A DNA stretch of 64,000 nt from PUPG01 sp964463915 (GTDB taxonomy: Bacteria; Bacteroidota; Bacteroidia; Bacteroidales; UBA7960): assembly GCA_964463915.1 (NCBI GenBank), contig CAYXEH010000006.1:19224-83223 (forward strand). The letters are read 5' to 3'. The translations under genes and the position numbers were made by a program. Below are positions 35,323 to 42,221 of this stretch, piece after piece. Positions within the stretch are counted from its first letter, which is position 1; the number at the start of each line of letters is the position of its first letter. Below the pieces are notes generated by a model. The model worked only from the letters and a program-made list of their open reading frames with translations, had not been told where the DNA came from and did no database searches.

Positions 35323-37386
35323 ATGAGAAAGTTATTGATATCATTCATTATAAGCATTTTTACCTTCTATTCTGCCGATGCACAGGTTGACCGGAGTCAG
35401 CCGCCGGAACCAGGTCCGGCACCGGTAATTCAGATCGGAGATTTTGAGTCTTTTAAACTGGACAACGGATTGACTGTGATCGTGGTGGAAAACCGCAAGG
35501 TACCCGTGATCTCCTTCCAGCTCAGTCTTGATATAGATCCCGTTCTGGAAGGTGATGCAAAAGGTTATGTAAGCCTGGCAGGATCCCTTTTAAGTGAGGG
35601 AACAACCAATCGCGCAAAAAAAGAGATTGACGAGACCATTGATTTCATCGGAGCCAGTTTGTCCACATCTTCTTCCGGCATGTTTGCTTCTTCACTCACC
35701 CGCCACAGAGAAACACTGCTGGAGCTTATGTCAGATATTCTTATGAACCCATCCTTCCCCGAAGAAGAGCTTGAACGATTGAAGAACCAAACACGGTCAG
35801 GACTTGCCACGACACCCAACGATGCAAACGCCATGGCAGCCAATGTATCCCGTGCGGTCGTTTACGGAACCGATCATCCTTATGGGGAAGTAACAACCGA
35901 GGAGACCCTGGACAATATACAACGCGAGATGCTCGTAGAGTATTACGAGGATCATTTTAAACCCAACGTGGCATATATGGTCATTGTCGGTGACATCAGT
36001 CTGGATGAAGCCAGGGAAGTTACTGAGACCTATTTCGGAAACTGGGAAGCCGGTGAAGTACCCTCCAGGACCTACTCCACCCCGGCTCCACCCAACGGGA
36101 GACGGGTGGCAATGGTTGACCGCCGTGATGCGGTCCAGAGCCTGGTAACTGTGACCCATCCGGTTGAGCTAAAGCCCGGGCATGAAGATGCAATCAAGGC
36201 CAACGTGATGAACTCGATTCTCGGGGGCGGTGCCTTTTCAGGCCGGCTGATGCAAAACCTGCGTGAAGACAAAGGATATACTTATGGCGCACGCTCCAGC
36301 CTGTCTGCCGACCGCCTCGTGGGTAGATTCAATGCCAGGGCGGAGGTACGCAATGCGGTTACCGACAGTACGGTAACCGAAATCCTCAATGAAATGGAAC
36401 GAATGAGGCAGGAACCCGTGGACGAAAGCAGCCTTGAACTGACAAGGAATTTTATGACCGGGAGTTTTGCCCGTTCCCTGGAGAGCCCGAGAACCATTGC
36501 CAACTTTGCACTGAATACCATCCGTTATGATTTACCCGACGATTACTACAAAACTTACCTTGAAAAACTGAATGAGGTAAGCGTAGAGGATGTACAGGAA
36601 ATGGCCAATAAATACCTGAACCCTGACAATGCCTATATCGTGGTTGCAGGAAGTAAGGAAGAGGTGATGGGAGGCCTTGGTTCATTCAGTGCCATTGACA
36701 TGGTTGAACTGTATGATGCCTTCGGAAGGCCCGTTGAAGAAGAGGAACTCCGCCCGGCACCGGAAGGATATACCGCAGAAACTGTAATGGAGCAATATAT
36801 TGAAGCCATCGGGGGCCGTGAGAGGCTGGAAAGTATCCGGGATATCAAACAAGAAATGACAGGCCGGCTTATGGGTCAGGAGGTCCAGATGACCATTTAT
36901 AAGAAAACCCCACACTTCCTGCTACAGGAAACATCAATGGGGGGCACGACCCTTTCAAAGCAATTGTTTGACGGGGAGAAGGGTGTAGTTACATCCCAAA
37001 TGGGACGTCAGGAATTCACCGAGGGGGCCGAATTTGAACAGTTTAATGCGGAGGCTGCCATTATCCCTGAGCTGACCTACAAGGAATCCGGCATCGAGCA
37101 AGAACTGCTGGGCATTGACATCATTGATGGTCAGGCATCGTTTAAGGTAAAATCCACTTACGCCAGTGGTAACACCGTGCATAATTATTATTGTACGGCA
37201 AGCGGATTAAAGCTGAAAACAGAGAATAACGGGGGAAACTCCACGTATGACAACTACAGGGAGGTGGATGGTTTTGTCATGCCATTCTCCATTACCCAGG
37301 AAGTGGGTCCCCAAACCATAGAGGTCACTGTTGACAACGTTGAGATAAACCCCGGGCTGGAGGAATCTATGTTTGTGATCGACTAA
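35323..37386 (+). CDS. M16-family protease partner subunit with an extra C-terminal domain
   Basis: Non-catalytic partner of the preceding protease. Residues about 30-440 have the M16 fold, but the zinc motif position reads VSLAGSLLSEG, so no metal site remains. The Arg/Tyr-type motif YTYGARSS that completes substrate binding in the catalytic partner is present near residue 325. After residue about 480 there is a further domain of about 200 residues (EAIGGRERLESIRDI onward) resembling lipoprotein-carrier-like beta proteins. A signal peptide is present (FYSADA). It is co-transcribed with the catalytic gene and followed by a terminator. Confidence 0.85.
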   Translation: MRKLLISFIISIFTFYSADAQVDRSQPPEPGPAPVIQIGDFESFKLDNGLTVIVVENRKVPVISFQLSLDIDPVLEGDAKGYVSLAGSLLSEGTTNRAKKEIDETIDFIGASLSTSSSGMFASSLTRHRETLLELMSDILMNPSFPEEELERLKNQTRSGLATTPNDANAMAANVSRAVVYGTDHPYGEVTTEETLDNIQREMLVEYYEDHFKPNVAYMVIVGDISLDEAREVTETYFGNWEAGEVPSRTYSTPAPPNGRRVAMVDRRDAVQSLVTVTHPVELKPGHEDAIKANVMNSILGGGAFSGRLMQNLREDKGYTYGARSSLSADRLVGRFNARAEVRNAVTDSTVTEILNEMERMRQEPVDESSLELTRNFMTGSFARSLESPRTIANFALNTIRYDLPDDYYKTYLEKLNEVSVEDVQEMANKYLNPDNAYIVVAGSKEEVMGGLGSFSAIDMVELYDAFGRPVEEEELRPAPEGYTAETVMEQYIEAIGGRERLESIRDIKQEMTGRLMGQEVQMTIYKKTPHFLLQETSMGGTTLSKQLFDGEKGVVTSQMGRQEFTEGAEFEQFNAEAAIIPELTYKESGIEQELLGIDIIDGQASFKVKSTYASGNTVHNYYCTASGLKLKTENNGGNSTYDNYREVDGFVMPFSITQEVGPQTIEVTVDNVEINPGLEESMFVID

Positions 37387-37406
37387 ATTACCCCTTCCAT
37401 ATTAAA

Positions 37407-37444
37407 AGAGGCTGTTTCCAATGGTGGAAGCAGTCTCTTTTTTT
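37407..37444 (+). terminator. Terminator of the M16 pair
   Basis: A 13-bp stem with two G-T pairs (AGAGGCTGTTTCC at 37407-37419 with 37426-37438), 6-nt loop, then T7. Confidence 0.88.
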
Positions 37445-37445
37445 G

Positions 37446-37453
37446 TATTTTTG
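37446..37453 (+). promoter_or_regulatory. Candidate -7 element of the YihY-family gene
   Basis: TATTTTTG matches TAnnTTTG but lies immediately after the terminator T-run, so chance agreement is possible. It is 41 bp upstream of the ATG. Confidence 0.35.
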
Positions 37454-37494
37454 GGATAACTCATTGCATTAATTATCTTTATCTCCCTCCGGTC

Positions 37495-38835
37495 ATGAAG
37501 AGAAAAATTTCTGCTTACAGGCGATTTGTTAAGAAAACGGCCCGCTTTCTCAAAACAGATATCTGGCGGATGTCTCTGAAGGATCTTTCACCACGTCACA
37601 GTTTTCTGGTGAGACAACTACGCGTCCTGATCCTGGCACTGCGTGGAGCTCGTGAAGACAATATCCTGCTCAGGGCTCCTGCTCTCACCTTTTATTCCAT
37701 GTTCAGTATTGTTCCGGTGGTAGCCCTCGCCTTTGGAATTGCCAACGGCTTCGGCCTGGAAATGTATGTAGAAAGACAGCTGCAGGCAGCACTCACCGGA
37801 CGGGAGGAAGTATTTAACTGGGTAATGGAGATTGTCGATTCGTTCTTCAGTGAAACGGATGGCGGAACCGTAGCAGCGGTTGGTCTGCTCATATTGTTGT
37901 ACACCATCACGATGTTGCTGGTCAATATTGAGGAATCTTTTAACCGCATTTGGCAGGTAAACAAATCCCGTTCATGGTCACGCAGGTTCAGTGATTATTT
38001 TGCGATGATGTTCCTGGCCCCGCTTTTCTTTATTATGGCAAGCGCGGCAACTGTTTACCTGAACACTCAGATACAACAAGCCGATAACGGGCTGCTCAAT
38101 CCCGTATTACTTGGGTTTATCCGGATGATTCCTTACCTGCTGATCTGGATCATATTTACCCTTCTTTACATCATCATGCCCAATACCAATGTCCGGTTCT
38201 CTTCAGCGGCCATCGCAGGAATTATCGCAGGTACCATATTTCAATTGGTGCAATGGGCCTATATTGCCTTTCAGATCGGAGCCGCCAAATACGGTGCTAT
38301 CTATGGATCTTTTGCGGCTGTACCTCTCCTGCTATTGTGGATGCAGGCAAGCTGGGTCATAGTGCTGTTCGGAGCCGAACTTTCCTTTGCCAGTCAACAC
38401 GTCAAGAACTATGAGTTCGAATCGGAAACCAAAAACATTTCTCAGTTGAACAAAAAAATCCTGGCTGTATATATTCTGCAACGAATTGTGAAGAACTTCC
38501 AGAATGGAGAACGACCCATGAGCTCAGACCAGTTATCTGAGGCTCTCCATATTCCTAACAGTCTATCCAGAAACATCCTGAACGATCTTGAAGATACAGG
38601 TCTTGTGGCCGCCATAGATTCTTCTCCGGCAAAGGAGTATACCTTCCAGCCAGCCATTGATATAAACGCCATCACCATCAGGAGGGTTTTGGAGAGATTG
38701 GATAAAAAAGGGATGAATGTTTTGATTGCTAAATCAACCCCAACACTGGAACAGATTAAGGTTACATTGTATAAATTTTATGACATTCTTGAAGGCAGCG
38801 ATCATAACCGGCTGCTGAAAGATCTGGAACCATGA
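37495..38835 (+). CDS. YihY/BrkB-family membrane protein with C-terminal winged-helix domain
   Basis: Integral inner-membrane protein of unknown function. Residues about 45-310 hold some six hydrophobic segments with the family motifs RAPALTFYSMFSIVP and ANGFG, plus KYGAIYGSFAAVPLLLLWMQ near the end. The old name ribonuclease BN does not apply. Residues about 330-446 are soluble and look like a winged helix (MSSDQLSEALHIPNSLSRNIL), an extension typical of Bacteroidota members. Single gene between two terminator regions. Confidence 0.85.
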   Translation: MKRKISAYRRFVKKTARFLKTDIWRMSLKDLSPRHSFLVRQLRVLILALRGAREDNILLRAPALTFYSMFSIVPVVALAFGIANGFGLEMYVERQLQAALTGREEVFNWVMEIVDSFFSETDGGTVAAVGLLILLYTITMLLVNIEESFNRIWQVNKSRSWSRRFSDYFAMMFLAPLFFIMASAATVYLNTQIQQADNGLLNPVLLGFIRMIPYLLIWIIFTLLYIIMPNTNVRFSSAAIAGIIAGTIFQLVQWAYIAFQIGAAKYGAIYGSFAAVPLLLLWMQASWVIVLFGAELSFASQHVKNYEFESETKNISQLNKKILAVYILQRIVKNFQNGERPMSSDQLSEALHIPNSLSRNILNDLEDTGLVAAIDSSPAKEYTFQPAIDINAITIRRVLERLDKKGMNVLIAKSTPTLEQIKVTLYKFYDILEGSDHNRLLKDLEP

Positions 38836-38888
38836 CCCCCGAAAAAAAAGGCGTCCCTATTGTATCAGATCCAGGCCTGTTCAGGGTG

Positions 38889-39839
38889 CTAGTGCAAACC
38901 CGATTCAGCTCCCCCTTGCAGCGGCTTGTTATGCCCGGAGTACCACGACAACATCCGGAGAAATACCACAACCATTGCCAGGCTGATCAATGCCAGGAGC
39001 ACACCGAAGCTCTGACTTCCTATCTCGCCGGGATCCCTCTCAGTATAATTATAAACAATAAAATAAGTAATCACAGCTGCCGCATTGTTAAAAAAGTGGC
39101 CCAAAACGGGTACCCAGATATTTCCGGTAATTACCATCATATACCCCAGGACCAATCCAAGCACAAAGCGTGGCATAAAACCGTAAAACTGAAAATGGAT
39201 GGCACTGAAAACAAGGGCTGTAACAATTACCGCCACATGTACGTTGCGGCTCCACTGATGAAAAACCCGTTGCAGAGAGCCCCGGAAGATAAACTCCTCC
39301 CCGATGGCCGGCACAATGGCGATAAGAAAGATATTGAACAGCAAACCCTGATAGGTCGTCACCTGCAGGAAACGCTCCGTCATCACCTGGGCGGCATCCT
39401 CGGTCTGACGCATCCATTCCTCGAGTTTACGAAGTGACTCAGGCAAAGACATCTGTTGGTTAAGCTCCATCACATAGTTGATCAGGGGCAAAGCGGCAAG
39501 CATGATCAGAACTGAAAGTAAAAGAGCCCGGACCGATGGCTGTTTATCTGCCTGCAAATAGTGCAGGGGGCGGCCACCCACCAGCAGCCCGAACACAAGG
39601 GATGATACAATGAACATTCCGATATGGCTCAACAGCTGAAGATAGCGAATGAGGTTCAGGTCGTCCACGCCCGTCATATCCATTCCCTGCAGCAGGCCCT
39701 CTCCCCAAAATGGCAGCGCAATGAGGAACCCGATCAAAAAAACCACAAGGGTGCTGGCAAGCATGACCAACACCAGAAGCAAAAGTTTAATAAGGGGATG
39801 CAACCCTCCCAGAATCCCATGGTCTCTCATATGAAGCAT
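38889..39839 (-). CDS. CPBP-family intramembrane metalloprotease
   Basis: Abi/CAAX-protease-like membrane protein of 316 residues with about eight hydrophobic segments. The family's catalytic Glu-Glu-x-x-x-Arg motif appears as GEEFIFRG (about residue 213), followed by the His motifs AIHFQFYG and GHFFNNA. An ATG at 39830 is an alternative start three codons in. It runs divergent to dusB. The substrate is unknown. Confidence 0.88.
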   Translation of the reverse strand: MLHMRDHGILGGLHPLIKLLLLVLVMLASTLVVFLIGFLIALPFWGEGLLQGMDMTGVDDLNLIRYLQLLSHIGMFIVSSLVFGLLVGGRPLHYLQADKQPSVRALLLSVLIMLAALPLINYVMELNQQMSLPESLRKLEEWMRQTEDAAQVMTERFLQVTTYQGLLFNIFLIAIVPAIGEEFIFRGSLQRVFHQWSRNVHVAVIVTALVFSAIHFQFYGFMPRFVLGLVLGYMMVITGNIWVPVLGHFFNNAAAVITYFIVYNYTERDPGEIGSQSFGVLLALISLAMVVVFLRMLSWYSGHNKPLQGGAESGLH

Positions 39840-39845
39840 TTGTTA

Positions 39846-39853
39846 TATTTTTG
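39846..39853 (+). promoter_or_regulatory. Candidate -7 element of dusB
   Basis: TATTTTTG matches TAnnTTTG, 39 bp upstream of the TTG start codon. Confidence 0.4.
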
Positions 39854-39892
39854 TAGTGTAAACATCAAAAATACAAATTCTTTTCAATCATC

Positions 39893-40903
39893 TTGGATAC
39901 TACCGGTAAGGCAAATCACAGGCAAAGCATTCGCATAGGGAATGTTACCTTTCCTCACCTGCCAGTAATACTGGCACCCATGGAAGACATTACGGATCCT
40001 CCATTCCGCCTGCTTTGCAAGGAGATGGGGGCCGACTGGGTGTACACGGAATTCATATCTGCTGACGGACTGATCAGGGACTCGAACAAAAGCCGGCATA
40101 AGCTGGACATCTATCCACAGGAACGGCCAGTCTCCATACAGATTTTCGGTGCCCATACTGAGGCAATGGTAGGGGCAGCAGTAGCCGCAGAAAAAGCAGC
40201 TCCCGATTTCATTGATATCAATTTCGGATGCCCCGTTCGCAAGGTGGCCTCCAAAGGCGCCGGCTCCGGTATCATGAACGATATTCCCAAAATGGAGGAG
40301 ATGACCCGCCGGATTGTCAAAGCGGTGAACCTGCCTGTGACCGTGAAAACCCGCCTGGGATACGACCGTGAGCGTCAACAGATTGTTGAGATCGCTGAGC
40401 GGCTGCAGGACTGTGGCATTGCCGCCCTGGCCATTCACGGGCGTACACGCTGCCAGATGTACCGGGGAACAGCTGACTGGAGCCTGATCGGGGAAGTAAA
40501 AAACAACCCGCGGATGCACATCCCTATCATCGGGAACGGTGACATTTGTGACGGTCCAGCTACACTGAAAGCCTTTGAGAAGTACCGGGTAGACGGTGTA
40601 ATGATCGGGAGGGCCTGTATTGGCAACCCCTGGATCTTCAAAGAGGTCAGGTATTTCCTTTCCACCGGGGAGCAGCTGCCCTCACCGGAATTAAAGGAAA
40701 GGCTTGAGGTGTGCCGCCGGCATATTGAACTGTCGGTGGACTGGAAAGGAGAGAAAACAGCCCTGTTTGAGATGCGAAAACATTACAGCAACTATTTCAA
40801 AGGCATCCCTGGATTCAAACCCTACAGGATTCGCCTGGTAACCGCATCCTCACTTGAGGACCTGTATAAGGTGCTGCATGATATAGAGATTGCATTTTCC
40901 TGA
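39893..40903 (+). CDS. dusB: tRNA-dihydrouridine synthase DusB
   Basis: FMN enzyme that reduces uridine in the D-loop of tRNAs. The 336-residue protein starts at a TTG, because no ATG or GTG precedes the conserved VILAPMEDITDPPFR motif. The catalytic Cys lies in NFGCPVRKV (about residue 107), and the flavin and phosphate motifs IHGRTR, IGNGD and IGRACIGNPW follow. It sits alone, divergent from the CPBP protease. A TTG start plus the weak leader suggests low-level expression. Confidence 0.93.
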   Translation: MDTTGKANHRQSIRIGNVTFPHLPVILAPMEDITDPPFRLLCKEMGADWVYTEFISADGLIRDSNKSRHKLDIYPQERPVSIQIFGAHTEAMVGAAVAAEKAAPDFIDINFGCPVRKVASKGAGSGIMNDIPKMEEMTRRIVKAVNLPVTVKTRLGYDRERQQIVEIAERLQDCGIAALAIHGRTRCQMYRGTADWSLIGEVKNNPRMHIPIIGNGDICDGPATLKAFEKYRVDGVMIGRACIGNPWIFKEVRYFLSTGEQLPSPELKERLEVCRRHIELSVDWKGEKTALFEMRKHYSNYFKGIPGFKPYRIRLVTASSLEDLYKVLHDIEIAFS

Positions 40904-41077
40904 AAACCCTCCAGGTTCAACCCCTGTTCCAGCTTTAGCAAGCTGCCCGGACCCAAAAAAACCATAAACCATCACCAGACATAACCACATCCTGTAATTC
41001 CTGTTTCATTACAATTTATTCACCCTTCCATTATTGGTTCAGCATTAAAGGCAACACTTGTTCGGCGTAAGCCATCT

Positions 41078-41737
41078 TCAGGCCTTTACCATGTCTTTGG
41101 TTTCTTCCCGCAGGCGATAATGTTCTGTAAATAGATCATTGACCTCCCTATGCTGAACATCGAGCCATACTGCATTCAATCCCGCCTCCCGGGCCCCTTT
41201 CACATGCTGAACGGAATCATCAATAAATAAGGTCTCACCAGCCTGCAGGGCCTGGTCAGACAACACATGTCTAAAAATATCCCGGTCCGGTTTACGCATC
41301 CCCACCTGGAACGAAAGGTATTGTTTGTTGAACAAATCAGAAAGGTCGGCAATCCCATAATGCCGGTTCAGGTAGTCCATATATGCAGGATAATGAATTG
41401 AGTTGGTATTGCTCAGCAGGAACGTACGGTAACGTTTGCCCACCCTTTCAAGTAAAGCCAACCTTTTAGCCGGCAGGTCAAGTAACATGGCATTCCATGC
41501 GGAATCAATCTCCTCGTCCGAAACTTCCAACCCTGATAACCGGCGCAATTCTTCCCTGAATGCCGGCGGGGAGACTTCTCCTTTATCCAAACGGTCAAAC
41601 AGTTGATGCTGCGCCGCCTGGGTGAAAAATTCATCAAAATCTTTCATGCCAAGCTTTTTGAATGCGTTGATGGTGGCCTGGTAATCGATATTCAGCAGGA
41701 CGCCTCCAAGGTCGAAGATGATGTTTCTGATATTCAT
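41078..41737 (-). CDS. HAD-superfamily phosphatase (YihX-like)
   Basis: Haloacid dehalogenase-type hydrolase of 219 residues, probably a small-molecule phosphatase. Motif I is IIFDLGGVLLN (residues 6-16), where the classical second Asp is replaced by Gly as in YihX-like proteins. Motif II is LLSNTN, the motif III Lys is in GMRKPD, and motif IV is FIDDS. The helical cap inserts after motif I. Sugar-phosphate hydrolysis is the family's usual activity; the actual substrate is unknown. Its 5' flank is the hairpin element at 41748. Confidence 0.85.
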   Translation of the reverse strand: MNIRNIIFDLGGVLLNIDYQATINAFKKLGMKDFDEFFTQAAQHQLFDRLDKGEVSPPAFREELRRLSGLEVSDEEIDSAWNAMLLDLPAKRLALLERVGKRYRTFLLSNTNSIHYPAYMDYLNRHYGIADLSDLFNKQYLSFQVGMRKPDRDIFRHVLSDQALQAGETLFIDDSVQHVKGAREAGLNAVWLDVQHREVNDLFTEHYRLREETKDMVKA

Positions 41738-41747
41738 TTATTCAGTC

Positions 41748-41861
41748 ATTTTGTCGGATGCTTCGCACCCTCCAGTTTGTCGGGGACTATCGCCCTCTCC
41801 GGTTAGTCGGGGGCTGCCCCCCGACTAACCAACAACCGAAGGCGCGCAGCCCCGACAAAAT
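41748..41861. repeat. 114-bp hairpin element with 10-bp terminal inverted repeats
   Basis: The element is bounded by ATTTTGTCGG (41748-41757) and CCGACAAAAT (41852-41861), perfect inverted repeats. Inside are a degenerate stem with TTC loop (41756-41770), a degenerate GAGGGC-type hairpin (41782-41797), and a perfect 13-bp stem made of GGTTAGTCGGGGG (41801-41813) and its complement (41818-41830), loop CTGC. Its linker words are those of the array at 28560, in both orientations. It resembles a MITE or REP-like unit and contains no gene. Confidence 0.82.
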
Positions 41862-41894
41862 AAAAAAACTTTTCCGAAATAGACAGATTATGTG

Positions 41895-41902
41895 TAAATT
41901 TG
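41895..41902 (+). promoter_or_regulatory. -7 element of the tRNA gene
   Basis: TAAATTTG matches TAnnTTTG. A T-rich -33-like block (TTTT, 21 nt upstream) precedes it. The tRNA begins 43 bp later. Confidence 0.5.
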
Positions 41903-41944
41903 CACTCCCAAACGCCTGTTTCGCTAAAAAACAGGGGCGTTCAC

Positions 41945-42021
41945 GGGCCCATAGCTCAGTTGGTTAGAGTAGATGACTCATAATCATTTGGTCGCTGGTT
42001 CGAGCCCAGCTGGGCCCACCA
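41945..42021 (+). tRNA. tRNA with CAU anticodon (elongator Met, or Ile2 after lysidine modification)
   Basis: A 77-nt cloverleaf with CCA encoded. Acceptor GGGCCCA pairs with TGGGCCC, the discriminator is A, the D-arm contains TAGCTCAGTTGGTTAGAG, the anticodon stem GATGA/TCATT encloses CTCATAA, and the T-stem GCTGG/CCAGC encloses TTCGAGC. The anticodon is CAU. The paired first base excludes the initiator type. Whether it reads AUG or, after lysidine modification, AUA cannot be settled by eye. Confidence 0.93.
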
Positions 42022-42027
42022 CAAAAC

Positions 42028-42064
42028 CAGCCACTTACGAGGAGATCGTGAGTGGCTGATTTTA
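42028..42064 (+). terminator. Terminator of the tRNA gene
   Basis: A 13-bp stem with one T-G pair (CAGCCACTTACGA at 42028-42040 with 42046-42058), loop GGAGA, followed by ATTTTATT, directly after the CCA end. Confidence 0.85.
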
Positions 42065-42221
42065 TTGTATCTGTTCAAGACACTCAGACCGAAGAGAAAG
42101 AGATAACAAAGGACATTTATGTGGATATTACAGCACATCAAACGTACTACAATGCCTTTTTACACAACAGGTAATTGATCCAATTATCAGCTCACGGCTG
42201 GTTACCTCCGCTTGTGCTTTG

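Noticed and set aside
37495..38835. Ribonuclease BN annotation for the YihY/BrkB-family protein
   Set aside because: The protein is a multi-pass membrane protein; true RNase BN/Z is a soluble metallo-beta-lactamase protein.
41956..42141. 61-residue ORF on the minus strand reading GSNQRPNDYE
   Set aside because: It is the antisense of the tRNA gene and its terminator, a well-known false protein call.
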